Source: Cymodocea nodosa (lineage: Eukaryota > Streptophyta > Magnoliopsida > Alismatales > Cymodoceaceae). Taken from it: DNA of 64,000 nucleotides. The DNA is taken from assembly GCA_036874045.1 (NCBI GenBank), contig JAZBRI010000011.1, forward strand, positions 3,410,001 through 3,474,000, written 5' to 3'. Below the pieces are notes generated by a model that saw only the letters and a list, made by a program, of their open reading frames with translations, was not told where the DNA came from and searched no databases. Numbering within the stretch: position 1 is the stretch's first letter; the number at the start of each line of letters is the position of its first letter. Position numbers and translations under genes: made by a program. Shown piece after piece: positions 45,358 through 57,462 of this stretch.

Positions 45358-47184
45358 CTTTTGCTAGTCCCTTAGCAAACTACTAAGATCTACTAGTTGG
45401 TCTTTCTAAAGTGCTAGAACTAAGTCTTCATTTTTTCTTCAGAATACATAGATTAGATTAATGTAAAGATATTCTGTATTAATTCAGTAATCTAATTTAA
45501 CATTGTTTTCTCCTCTCTAACCTACAAATATATTTAAAACATATGTAAATTACATACAAAATATATTAGCATCACATAGGTAGTAATTATATTATCATTT
45601 TTTTCTTTCCAAACATTTGTTATCCTGAATTTCCCAATATGATTTCCAGAATAAATTTCAACTACATATGAATCAAAACATAATCCAACTCAATATGATT
45701 AAAACAAGTAGAATACTAAATTGTATCTCAGATAAACAACTTCAAAAGTCTAATCTAGATTCATACTTTAGTAATCATAGATAATAGAGAATATACTCAA
45801 TTCAAAAGATATCTATATTGCACAAAACACTTTTATCTTTTCAAAACAGTATATGCATATTTTTACTTTAAAAGTTAATTTGAAAAGCTTGAATCATATA
45901 AGAGCTTTCAGTCAACAATCCCAGATCTGATTAGGATCTTAGGTTGCTAGATTTAAAATGTCCTTTTTTAGGTCAACAATCCTTACATACCTATCTACTC
46001 AAGTACAAAAGGCTCGTGATCAAACAAATCAATAAACTCTAAGTTTTTTCTCTTTTTTCCTCTTTTTCCTTTTCAACACAATATATATATACGTATTTCA
46101 TTAATACAGATGCAATAAAACACAAATCTCATATAATATTCCCTCTATAATTTACTGAAAACATGAATCCATATCAATAAGCTCATACTTTTTCTGTAGT
46201 TTAATAAGATTTACACATAAATCATTCTACAAGTTTAATCAATCAAATTAAATGTATCCTTGATCATATGTATTTCATTTAGTCCAAAAATCAACATTTC
46301 AGCTCTTCCAAGATTTCAGATAATTTACTAAGTTTCAGTTAAGCATTCTAATTTCTTTTTAAAATTGTGAAATTGTTAAACTCATAAAATTCAACAAAAG
46401 CATAAGATACTATATCCAAATTTGTATTAATAATAAAATTTTGTAGCATCTTATATAAGATTCTAAATATAACATTCAAGTAGTTACAGTTCTTTAAAAA
46501 AAAAAATTTCAATTTCAATTATCAGATAGTTATAGGAAGTTTCGATGAGTTACAACAAATTCAAAAAAAATTTAGTTTCAGTTTCCACAGAAATTTGCAG
46601 CACCATCTTAGTTCCTCTAATTAACAAGATTACTTGGATTTCAATCTAATTACCTCCCCCCCCATACCTACATTTTGCATTGTCCTCAATGTAAAAGATT
46701 TTACAGTAAATACAAAAAATATTAGCAGGCATGACTATTGTTTCGTTGACTTAGCACCTAACTCAACGAACTAAATTTGTTAAGTTAATGAATAACTCCA
46801 TGAACTAAGTTTGAGTGTAAATTCAAAATTAGTAATTAATTACATACCTTGTACTTTTGTATGTCCTTCAATATCTTTTGACTTTTGATTCTCAAAAACT
46901 TTTCATTCACAAATAAAAGCAGAATATATAACAACTGAACAACAAAACATAAATTGTTAAATCAGTGTTTTGTGTGGAACCCAAGCTCCTTTGCCTTTGA
47001 TGGCTCACAAGCAAGCCAGTTGGTTTCCCAGAATAGATACCAACAAACTGGATTGATATTTTGTTTTTCTTTTCTTTTCCTTGTAAATAAAATAAAACAC
47101 AACTAATGTTTTTTTTCTTCTTTTTTTTCTTTTTTTAAAAATAAATGCAACATATACACAATATTAAAAGTACAAAATCACAAT
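45358..47184 (-). other. Noncoding tail of Athila-2
   Basis: It aligns with 36971-38704 in reverse. It contains the conserved block at 45900-46035 and the C-rich tract with GCATTGTCCTCAATG at 46655-46692. It also has a palindrome pair at about 46740-46800 (CCTAACTCAACGAAC and a TAAGTTAATGAATAACTCC region) that Athila-1 lacks at this point. No ORF. Confidence 0.65.
45900..46035 (-). other. Conserved noncoding segment, candidate structured RNA (copy 3)
   Basis: This is the reverse counterpart of 38010-38160. It keeps both GTCAACAATCC copies, the AGATCTGATTAGGATCT core and outer arms GAGCTTT / AAAGGCTC that can pair. It lacks the short ACATGGGTACATTAGAA insert next to the stem. Confidence 0.5.
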
Positions 47185-48314
47185 TTAAGAACATGATTGA
47201 AAAGTAGTGACAAATGGAATAAACATATCAATCCAAGCAAACTTTTTAGGCATAATTCTTCTTACTATCAATTCTGTTTTAATGCAGTCTGCTTGCCTTT
47301 TTAATTTGTAAACTTGCAATATGTTATCAATACTAAATATAAGTGTATTACCATTAATGAATTGAAATGTAGAAAGGGATCCTCTTCTATTCCAAGATAA
47401 TGTAATTGTTTCTATTTCTACATGTATTTCAATATATTCCTCTTCTCACTTCCATTCATTTAGGTCTTTTATAATCCATATTTGAAATTTCATCAATTCA
47501 TCCCACCATCTTATCAGACATAAAGTAGGATCTTCATATTCATTATACCATATTCCTAATTGAATTTTATCATGTTCAACAGATGGTGGTCACTAGGTAT
47601 AGGTAATATTTCTATAAAGTCGTCATCATAACTATTTATGCTTACTATGTATAAATCAAATCTAAATGCAATTGATATATCCATGACTAGATATATATAT
47701 CCATCAAGTATGACATGTATATTGTTAACTAATGCTTTCTCTCCTAGATATATCATATTATTTTTAGTCCAAGATATATTCAGAAAATTATACACACTTA
47801 AGCATAAATCCTCATCCCAATTTCTAGTTAGTCTCCAGTAATACAATTTTTCAAGAATGGTCAAATTTTTATTAGAAAATGTTAAAGCTGACCAACAATT
47901 TTCAATTCGTACTTCAAATCTATTAAGCCTTCCTATATTCTATTCTTCTCTAGTGATAGGATTTCTAATCAAAATATTGGGTAACAGAATTGCATACCTT
48001 GGTTTGGTTTTGTAAATAATCAATCCTTCATCTATCCCCATAATATGATATATTCCTTCTAATGTATTAGGTGGAATTCTAACATTTTCTTCCATATTCA
48101 GATATTCATAACTAATTGAACTATGATTAAATGACTTCCATAACAATCCATCTCTAATATTAGTCATTTTTGTAGCCTATAGTCTATGAAAATATTTTTC
48201 TCTAACACATTCTTTAATTTCCTTTAACACACAATACAATCTGCACAGATCTTTAGTTGATAAGTTACTCAATACTTCCCTTAGTGCATCTAGTGGTAAT
48301 TCCATCAATTCCAT
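47185..48314 (-). pseudogene. F-box/FBA-like pseudogene of Athila-2
   Basis: Minus strand, start codon at 48312-48314 (MELMELPLDALREVLSNLS), colinear with the intact ORF at 35837-36970. The F-box is preserved, then stops near 48180 and 47940 and a run of stops after about 47600 destroy it. Recognisable pieces are ILIRNPITREE, NWDEDLCLSVYNFLN and VILDGYIYLVMDIS. It establishes that the F-box-like gene is a standing part of this lineage. Confidence 0.78.
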
Positions 48315-48534
48315 CTATTATAATTCTATATAACATAAACAAAATTTAGCAGAGATAAAATTAACATAGCTACTTACTTACCCTTGTGGAGTTAGGTCAT
48401 AACTCAACAAACTAAGTTCGTTGAGTTAAGTAATAACTCTACGATACTACTAACTACAGTTAAACTTACATTTTTTTTTCTTTCTATATTTTTCTACTTA
48501 CTATATTATACATAGTTACTTCAGTTATACTACT
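48315..48534 (-). promoter_or_regulatory. Palindromes between gag and F-box ORF, Athila-2
   Basis: At 48385-48445 the plus strand reads TTGTGGAGTTAGG, TAACTCAACAAAC, GTTCGTTGAGTTA and TAACTCTACGA, the counterpart of 35712-35770. The rest is AT-rich. Confidence 0.5.
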
Positions 48535-49203
48535 TCATTCAGTTTCCCTCCCAAAGGAGGTATGAATTTCATTAATAGTTCTATTGATAGGGTTAGGCAC
48601 TACTTGCATTAGCAATCCTCTAGTAGGTCTAACTTCTAATGATTCTTTCTGTCTAGGGGGTATATTTCTATTCATATTATGATTCTGAATGGCATCATTT
48701 CCAAATACATGATCTAGACGATTGTTTAATTATTGAATTATCTTTTCCAACTTCTCTATTCTAGATCCTTGTTCAATTAATGCTTCATAACTTATATTTT
48801 TGTCATTTGTATTTTCTCCTCCCTGGAAATTGTTATTTCTCCAAGATAGGTTCGGGTGATTTCTCCAATTAGAGTAATAAGAATTTCCAAAGATATCTTT
48901 CTGGTTTCTAGAATAATAATATCTAAGTCATTAATATTTGCATTCTTTTCTGCTAACTTTTGATTTAATGATAACTCTTCTATTTTCTTTGCTAACTCAG
49001 TTAATTTAACTTCAAGCATAGTGCTTGAATCTATTTCATGCATTCCCCTTGGCAATATTCTTTTATCTGTAATAACTTTAGCTGAGTTTTCCCACTAAGT
49101 AGTTCTTTTTGCAAAGTTTTCTAAATATGCCCATGCTTCTTCACTACACAGTTTTAAAAATCCATTTTGACAAGTAGATTCTAATAAAGATTTAGTTGAA
49201 TTT
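48535..49203 (-). pseudogene. C-terminal part of Athila-2 capsid gag
   Basis: Minus strand, colinear with 34990-35646. The open piece 49055-48792 begins MPRGMHEIDSSTMLEVK as in Athila-1. The WRNHPNLS region is present but shifted in frame (about 48840-48880). It ends at TCA (48535-48537). It is cut at 49203, where copia gag begins without a visible duplication. Confidence 0.8.
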
Positions 49204-51790
49204 AGTTTGCAGAGACATCTTCCTTTGAGTCTAATGAGCTACTAGAGCTGCTAACATCCTATGTGGCTTCAAGGCCATTTTCTTCTTATTCTTCTTCTTC
49301 CATTTGTGTTTGTCCTCCTCCTATTGGAAAGGACAGTAGAGTTGAATGTCCCTCAATTTTTTGCACTTGTAGCATGTGGGAACTTTTGATCTTGAGGAGC
49401 TGGCTTTACCTCCTTGTCTTATCATCTTTCTAAAATTTTTGGCCAATAGTAAAACTTCATCTTCATCCAAGCTTGATTGGTCTTCTATTGAGGGAAACAC
49501 TAGTTCTTTCTTTTTCTCAAGCTTTCTTTTAGTGGCTCCCTCTTCTTCTTTACATTCCTTCATCTAGACTTCATGAGCAAGAAGATTTCCCAACAGATCT
49601 TCTACTGAATAGTTGTTTAGATCCTTTGAATCTTGTATGGAAGTAAACTTTTGTTTCCATTCAACTATCAAACTTCTTAGAATCTTTTGTACCTATTCAC
49701 GATTAGAAAAATCCCTTCCAAGGCCTCTCAATTCATTCACAATTTCAATGAATCTTGAAAACATTTCAGTAATACTTTCTTTTTCAAGCATTTTGACTAA
49801 TTCATATTTTCTGTAGGATCGTATAGCTACACAAGAGGGGGGGTGAATTGTGTATTTTTAATATTTTCTGAAATATAATTGAAACTTTAAAACTCAAAAA
49901 CAAGTCGAGACATTGTTTTCATAAAATCATTTTTATTCAAGGTTTCAATTACAATATACAATTCAATTCTCCTCAAAAATTGTAGATGCAATTATATTTC
50001 GATACTATGTATCATCTAAACAATTTCATAACTACAAACAAAGAAAACTAATTTGCGGAATTTAAAACTTTTCTCCCTGTTTGAGATCTTTCTTCTTCTT
50101 CTTTTTCTTCTTCAGAAATTCTTCAGTGACGAATATCTTGTCTTTTCATGCTTCACCGAATTTACTTTCTTCTGATACTTCAAATCTTCAGTGACGAAAA
50201 TCTTACCTTTTTATGCTTCATTGAACTTTCTTCCACTTGAGAGATTTTTCCCGAAGAGGTGTTTTTGATCCTTGAAAAAGATTTTTCTTTTGGTGTGCAG
50301 GGATGGTTTGATCCTTGAAAAGATTTTTCGTTTTGTGTGCAAGGATGAATTGATCAATGAGAATTCTATGCCTTTTATATTGTATCTTCATTTCATGCAT
50401 ATCCTTCATGTTTAACCACTACCAGTTTTCCACTTCTCCACGTCTTTTCTTTTTCCTTCATCGAAACACACACGTTCTAACCCACGTTTATATTTCGAAT
50501 TTTCTTTAATCATCAGTCTTGGATCTCTGAAAAAATTCCTGCAAAATAAACTTTCTCGTCCAAAAGTTTTTCATCAATGTAATAAGAAGTCGTTACTTTA
50601 ATGTTAACTAAATGAGTAACACAAGTATATATATAACTTAACGTTTCTAACTTAACGAGTTCCTCATATGTCATTTCACGTGACAAGTACTGTTGCTAAC
50701 TCAACGAACTAAGTCTGTGGTGTTATGCTATCTCAACGAACCATCTCCGTTGTGTTATGATAACTCAACGAACTAGTAACAAACAAATGTTTTTATAATA
50801 AGAATTTTACCACGTGCAAAAATAACAACTTAAGTTTATAACGCTAACCTAACGTGTTGCCTTAGTGTTCAATATAGCAACTCAACGCATTTAGTTATGT
50901 TAACTTAAGGAGTTAAACATGTGCACCTCACGTGATACAATACAACATTCGTAACTTATAATTTCACCACGTGTATAACACTAACTTAACGAGTTCGTCT
51001 CTTCTTTTACTCACTAACTTAACGAGTTATCACGTGACCTATTTTAACCTTTAAGTCTCTAACTTAACGAGTTCTCACGTGACCTCTATACAAACAAAAC
51101 TCTAACTTAACGAGTTGTCTAAACGTGCACTGTTCATGATACAGAAGATATAACATTAAAACATATCATGTTTTTCAATAAAAACACACGTTAACTTAAC
51201 GTTTAGCTAAATGAGAAATTAATGCAACGAAATGACTAGTTATTAACTTCAGATCCAATACAGACAAGTATTTATATCAGTAAGCTTTTTCTGTATTAAT
51301 TAATGATTTTAATTTCTTTTCACAAGCAATAGTAATTGAGCAAATATGATTATTTTCATTCAGCACACATCATCAAAACAAAAATACTCAACATTTTCTT
51401 AACAAAATGCTGATTTTAGTATCTTTTACTTGGCTGGTTCCTTCATATGTAATTTGAAGGATCTTCCAAGCCTCATGAAAAGATTTACAAGTAGATATTT
51501 TATTATACTGTTCACTAGTTAGTGTACAGTAAATGGAATTAAGCTCACGAGCATCCATCTAGATGATTCTTTCATCCTCCTCAGTCTAGTCACTTTCATG
51601 ACTGATTGGAATTGGTGTACCATGTACAATCATTCTCCAAAGTTTTACATCTGTACTCCTGAGAAAACACTCCATCTTGTTTTTCCAGTAGCTATAATTA
51701 CTACCATCAAAGAGGGGAGGTCGATGGATATTTTGTCCCTCTACAATGTGGAAAGTTATGATCTCAAATGGTTAAATCTATTAATGAGAT
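49204..51790 (-). pseudogene. gag of a third copia element, split by a solo LTR
   Basis: Minus strand. From about 51745 it reads PPLFDGSNYSYWKNKM, VKLWRMI and YEGTSQVKDTKI (UBN2-type gag). After the solo LTR it continues with MFSRFIEIVNELRGLGRDF, a Lys/Glu-rich part and a knuckle CYKCKKLRDIQLYC. In that knuckle the zinc-binding His is replaced by Asp, so it is C-x2-C-x4-D-x4-C. Several stops are present. It is joined to Athila-2 at 49203. Confidence 0.82.
49812..51393 (-). mobile_element. Solo LTR, Sirevirus family, in copia-3 gag
   Basis: It runs from TGTAGGATCGTATAG to ATACTCAACA with the perfect duplication ttttc at 49807-49811 and 51394-51398. Removing it joins the gag frame across ISILLRKYELV. 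It is close in sequence to the Sirevirus-1 5' LTR, including the changed segment near the first ORF-like stretch (17463/50218), so it is probably of the same subgroup. Confidence 0.95.
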
Positions 51791-51797
51791 CAACGTT

Positions 51798-51809
51798 GCT
51801 CTGATACCA
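51798..51809 (-). promoter_or_regulatory. Primer binding site, tRNA-iMet type, copia-3
   Basis: The minus strand reads exactly TGGTATCAGAGC, two bases after the LTR end TCCTAACA. It sets the boundary of gag and 5' LTR. Confidence 0.93.
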
Positions 51810-51811
51810 AT

Positions 51812-53240
51812 TGTTAGGACCTAATGGCTTACCAGAGGGGAGGTGAATGGTAATGTTTTGATTTCTTAAATGTAAATTTAGGAGATTAACAATGAATAAC
51901 TAATTGACAATGTAATTTAGCAAGCACATAATAACAAATAATGCACACAAAGATTTTAGGTGGTTCACCATTAATGGCTAGTCCACCCCCAAGGGATACT
52001 TGGGCTTCACTAAGCTTTCACAAACTTACAAACACTTGCCTTAAGGTCAAAGCAAGAACCAACCAATCAAACTAAGCTTTCTAGTCATAGCTCCACCCAA
52101 CCTATCACTAAAGTTTTTAGTTGGTGCACTTCAGTAAACCACTAGCTTGAAGAAATCAGAATTTATTGCGTGGAGAGCTTCTAGACTTGAGTTTGCATTT
52201 GCTGAATATTTGATCTTGAAGATGTTCTACTATATGCATGAAGTTTGGTGTATGAATTTGTATGTTCAAGAAGTTGTTTAACTCTGTTGTCTGCAGTTTG
52301 TATTTATAATATTATGCATAACGATCATATTTTCTTCCAACAGATGTATTCTGCTATACTTACTGAAATTGTAGAACCAAATATGGTAAGTTACCATTCT
52401 GTATACTGTCCAGCTTGTAACCTTCCGATTCTCTTTAATTTTTGGATGGTTAACTATGTAACTCTTCAAAGGACAATCGTAACTTACCGATAATCCACTT
52501 AAGTCCTTTTTGTCTGTGTCACGTGGGACTTTAAGTCATACATGTGAGGTGTCATAAGTTTGGATGGTTATAACTATTAACTTACCAAAATAGTTCAACT
52601 TTCGGATAGTTAGCTACAGTAACCTTCCGATTCTCCTTAAAAGCTTCCAACTGCTTTCATATTTCTGCACATGCAAAATAGGATGACTTAAGTTTTAGAT
52701 AGTTAAGTCTATAGCCTTCTGAATCTTCTGGTTTTTCAGATAGTTAGCTTTCTAACTCTCTGAAAAGTCCTTTTAAGCTTCTGTTCTAAATTTCTACACA
52801 TGGGAAATTTAATGACTTAAGTTTTGAATAGTTAAATCTGTAACCTTCCAAACCTTCTGGTTTTTCAGATAGTTAGCTTTCTAACTCTCTAAAATGTCCT
52901 TTTAAGCTTCTGTTCTGAATTTCTACACATGGGAAATTTAATGACTTAAGTTTCAGATAGTTAAATCTGTAACCTTCCAAACCTTTTGGTTTTTCGGATA
53001 GTTAGCTTTCTAACTCTCCGATTTTCCATATAGCCATCTTTCTAACTCTCCGATAGAATTCCTACTGCTTTAAACTGCCTTCCAAATACCTAAGCCTGTA
53101 ACTGTCTGATTTTCCTGTAGCTCTATAGTAGCAATTTCTAAACTACTTGTATTTGTTTATCTACCTCCTGATTTTGCTGAATTATCTTAATTGTGAAATA
53201 CAATTTGATTCCTCACATTAATGTTTGCATTATCAAAATC
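51812..53240 (-). repeat. 5' LTR of copia-3 (family B), truncated
   Basis: It begins TGTTAGGACC and is related throughout to the solo LTR at 57463-59251 (AGGTGGTTCACC, CTAGTCCACCCCCAAG, TTGGGCTTCACTAAG, hairpin array, TTTGCATTATCAAAAT). It ends early at about 53240, before the expected GGGTTCTAACA. The array at 52350-53110 has about ten TCGGATAGTTA/TAACTCTCCGA hairpins. Confidence 0.85.
52641..53030 (-). repeat. Tandem units of about 129 bp in the family-B LTR
   Basis: Three consecutive units, marked by AAGCTT at 52641, 52775 and 52904. Each holds CACATG, AATGACTTAAGT, one hairpin (GATAGTTAAATCTGTAACC) and a second hairpin (GATAGTTAGCTTTCTAACTC). Units 2 and 3 are almost identical, so local amplification is recent relative to the LTR. 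Confidence 0.8.
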
Positions 53241-54062
53241 TAAGTTCATTGAGTTTCGCTAACTCCATGAACTAGTTATTTCTCGACGATCATGCAGTGA
53301 GTGGTTGCAGGAAATCTAAAAGAGAAAGAACATGTTGTAGGATCATGTGTAGATAGTTAGATTTTCTCAATGTAATATAAATTGAGTGAAATCAATGTTT
53401 GGAAGTGAGTTCCCTTTCAACAAAAACTCCAAAGAAAAAATTCTAAGAAGACTTGAAGATACATGGAGAGCGAGAGTTGAAAGTCATTAGAAGGAACTCT
53501 ATGGCAATAAAGCTATTACCTAAAGATTTAAGTGTTGTCATATCTACAAGAGGAAAGTTTTATTATGTTTATGCTTTCATGATTAATTCCTCTTTGCATT
53601 ACATTGTTTAATTGAAAAAGAGAACCTATCCACAAGGGGTGTTGTGGAAGAAACTCTAAAAGGTGATCTTTTAGAAGAGTTTCGAGGAACTTTACGAGAG
53701 CACGTAAAGTTGTGTAGATAATTATAAGAAGGCTGGTATAGTTAGCACAATAATTGTATAAGGGTTCGTACAGTTAGAAGGAGAACTTGACAAAGGATTG
53801 GTGTCTTGTCAAGCTGATTTTGCTTTGAGTAAAGCTAGAGACCTTAGGTTTTGAGTGAACCAAAAACTCTTGAAGATAGTGAATTCTTAAGTAGGAACTC
53901 AAGGAATGAACATACCCAGGTTAAGGGGAACCACTATAAATTGTCTACGTGTTTTAATCTTTGTTTTATTTTCACAGTACCAAGATTTAAAAAGGGACCA
54001 AAAATAATACAAAATTTGCAGTGTACTTAATTCACCCCCCTCTTAGTATAAACCTTTCTTAA
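53241..54062 (+). repeat. Remnant of another copia LTR (family D)
   Basis: No ORF. The 3' end TTCACCCCCCTCTTAG...CTTAACA matches the ends, in element orientation, of the Sirevirus and family-B LTRs, so this is a copia LTR on the plus strand ending at about 54062. The beginning contains CATTGAGTTTCGCTAACTCC and GTGGTTGCAGGAA, close to the Athila LTR near 24690. Its left end abuts family B at 53240 without a visible duplication. It lies in the RNase H fragment that resumes at 54063. Confidence 0.55.
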
Positions 54063-54441
54063 CACAAAACTATGTCACCTTATCAACTACTAAAGCTAAA
54101 TATGTTGCTGCTACACTATTGTATAGATGATATTTGTGCACATTTTTATATGATAATTCATGCATTCTATGCCTTGAAACTCAAGTTATATGCACTTATA
54201 CAAGAAATACATGTTAATCACATTTTTATGACATTGCATGAATATGTGCACAAATGCACCCCTTTAATGTAATTTTCACGAAACCTACTATATGTTCATA
54301 TGCTTGAATGTATGATTTAATAATTCTTAGGCCAAGAAAGAGATTTTAAAGGTCATCAAGGTATTGAAATAATTTGAGATGGCCACATATATTTTACACA
54401 CTATGGTTATGAACTTGTGGACATTAAATGCAATAATGTGA

Positions 54442-56293
54442 TATTTAGAATGAAAAAGTGCATAATATTAAGGGTTAAATGATGGTTAATTACATAATAT
54501 TTAACTTATCATATGAGAATTAAGTCATTATGTTATAATTACACTGTTATATGCTTTAATGAAAGAATCTGCATAATTTCAGGGAATTAATGTTAATTAA
54601 GTATATTTCTGAATTATTGATGAGTAGGCTTTGAAATTCCTAAGTATTCGAATTTTCTATTATTTCGAAGAGTTATATTGCATGTACCGGATAGTTATGT
54701 TTTAAACGCTTGAAGAATATTTTATTATTTCCTAGAGTACACGTGTTGAAACCGTAATGCATGACTTAAGTGAATTTTTGGAAGGTTAGGTGCTAACTAT
54801 CCGAAATGCATATAAGTTTCGGATACTTATAGTTGTAACTATTTAAAACATCTGAACTTGTTATTTCTTTATTGCATGTGTTTTATAGTTAAATCAACGA
54901 AGTAAGTCCATTGAGTTATCTGTAACTTCATGGACCTTTTATTTTCTAATATGCCATTGTAACAGTTGCAGAAACAGGAAATTCGAAGGAAAACCACGAT
55001 TGCACGTATCACATAGGAATTCACTCGTGGAATGAATAAGAAATCACCATCGTTGATATGAATGAAGGAAATCCAACCGATCATCTAAGCAAAAGCAATT
55101 ACTACTAAAAGAAATATAAAAGAAGAGGAAAAAGACAAAGAAAGTGTGTGTGTAGAGGTGGAGAACCATGCTAACTATAGGAAACGTCGGAAGTTACTTG
55201 AAGTCCACACCACCACCAAAATCACCAACCATCAGAGGTCTATGAGGATACTTTCTAGATGTCAGGTCGATTCTGAGCCAAACACGGTGGTTGACAATCA
55301 CTGTAAGGAGTGATCGCGTCACGGGAAGGAAAGCCATTTTCACCAAGCACTAACTCATATCTTAGGAGATCGTAAAGCTTCTAGCCTTGGTTTCAGGTTG
55401 ATGCCAGTATGCTGAAGAGGAGGTCATCTTACAATTCTTGATTCGCGATTCTATAGGGAGAGGAGGTAATATTGTAAGTGATTAAGTTTTTAGTGGTATA
55501 ATCACGTCGCATGTAGTGACAGAAGTTTTTACTATCGATAGAGATTTTTTACATTTCATCCTTCACTCATCTTCAAGAACATTCAAAACAAAAATACAAG
55601 AAAACAACAAATTATCTGTGTTTACATTTAGTATTAAAGTGTTGTATTGTTTGTTTTGTATCAGAATTAATGTTATCATTGTCAGTATTGTGAATGTTTT
55701 ATGCTTATTTGATTCAGAAAATAGTTTTATTATTTACTGAAATTGATTTATTCCAAATACTTAAAGATTTTAATGGTTACTATTTGAACTATCTGAATGT
55801 TAGTGTTGCTTAATGATAAATCTAATATTAACTAACATTAAAGAGCTTAATTGATGTTATTTACATTCTATGGAACCACCCAATGGTTGGCCGAATTCCT
55901 CTATGAATAGTAGTATTTAACTGGAAAGGTAAGCTCATGAAGTTAACTTAAGTCCATGAAGTCAGTCCATTGAGTTAGCCATAACTCCACGAACTAAGTC
56001 CATTGTATTAACTGTAACTCAACAAAGTGCTTACTAAACAAATATAAACCTCAATATAAAAATCGAAACAATACACAATTCTTACACAATCTCTATGGGA
56101 TCGACCTGTACTTGCACATAAATACAATATATATTATGTACTTGCAGTTAAAATACAAATTAGAATTAATATCTAATTTGTGTGAAAGGTTGTTTGTTTA
56201 CTTCTAAAGGTAATTATTGATATAAGCATAAAAACAAATCCAAACAAGTTTTCTGGTGGCACCTAACAAATAGAAATTAACAAATCCAATACA
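54442..56293 (+). mobile_element. Solo LTR, Athila-like, nested in LTR C
   Basis: It runs from TATTTAGAATG (TG decayed) to CCAATACA with the perfect duplication tgtga at 54437-54441 and 56294-56298. It is a divergent Athila LTR of the Athila-2 subgroup (the TTCATCCTTCACTCATCTTC stretch corresponds to 41900-41930). Unlike Athila-2 it keeps the hairpin array (54690-54850) and lacks the Sirevirus-like core. Confidence 0.88.
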
Positions 56294-57462
56294 TGTGACA
56301 TTGGTTATGAGTGATTTTAAATGCATGTCACTAATTGATTCATTCATGGATGAACTTACATTTCACATTTGTAAACATGTTAAAATGAATGTTACGTACC
56401 TTAGAAATAAATACATCTCAAGTTCATAACTAGAGTTATTTTTGGCATGTATTACTAACATTACATGCATAAGTTCAATGGAATTTGTTATAAATGAATG
56501 TTGGCCCTTGGATCAAGCTTTGGGATCATCAACTCTTGGATAATCAAAAATCTCTATAAATAGGCCTTGTATCCCATGAGCTCACCCCCTCTCCCACTCC
56601 ATTTTCAAATTTCACCTTGAAGTTACAAGCAAGGAGAAGGTCGAGCTCCCCTCTTGGTGTTCTCTCCTCCAAACGGCTCTTGAAGGTAGAGATCTTCATC
56701 TTCTTGTCTTCTTCACTTCTAGCTCTGGCATTCTCTATCTTAGGGAGGTGGAATTGCTACTGCAATCCCCTCTTTGTGGTTATGAATCTATGGAGAAAGA
56801 AGCATTGGAGATCCACTTGAAGGTGTGGAAACTTGCTTTCAAGAGTGCTCTTCACTTGTTCTACATGTTGCTGCATTCTCTCTGGCGTTGGACCTCCAAT
56901 CCATGGAGGGAACAAGCTGCTTTGGATGTGGAGAATAGCTGAAGAAGGTAGCCACCTCAAGTGGTGTGAAACAAGGAAGTGACATCCCTTGTGTTCAAGC
57001 CATTGGAGGTGTGATCTTAAGGTAATAGGAGTAAGCATTTGAGTGGAGATGGAGTTGTAACTTTAATTTCAGTAGTATATGTTTGTGAATTCTTATTATT
57101 TGTGTTGTCCATGTGATTTCCCCTTACTGTAATGTTGAATTCTTGTGGTTATATCAATGTTTTTCAATTCTAAGTTTAGTTTGAGTTTTGTGCCCTCTAT
57201 GTGTTTGATTTTATGTTTCTTTGTGTGGATTCTTCTCAAATGTTTGTTCCTCTAACTCTAACATAGTTTAAATGTTTTTTTACTTAACTCTAATCTCCTG
57301 ATTTACTTGATTTTGATTGTATATGGCTTATACTTAGTAAATTAGAGCATACATGGAGTTAGATGTATGGTTATAAGTCCATGTATGCTAATTTTGTAGT
57401 AGAATTAGTAGTTTGATATAGTATAATATTATTTTCTATTTTTGTACTGTAATAATTATTGT

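Larger units (their letters stand above)
41296..49203 (-). mobile_element. Athila-2: 3' half of a second Athila-like element
   Basis: On the minus strand: gag tail (49203-48535), palindromes, F-box-like pseudogene (48314-47185), noncoding tail, polypurine tract and a 3' LTR (45341-41296) interrupted by a solo LTR. The order matches Athila-1 downstream of its gag. The pol side is cut by copia gag at about 49203. The LTR's outer end is cut at 41296, where Sirevirus-2 had inserted. It is more decayed than Athila-1. Confidence 0.85.

Noticed and set aside
52350..53110. CRISPR-like or MITE-like reading of the repeated palindromes
   Set aside because: Spacers are not unique, units have no target duplications or terminal inverted repeats of their own, and all sit within LTRs of a plant genome.
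56617..57038. Three small ORFs that could be a host gene
   Set aside because: They belong to LTR C, whose flanks and target duplication enclose them, and frames on opposite strands overlap.
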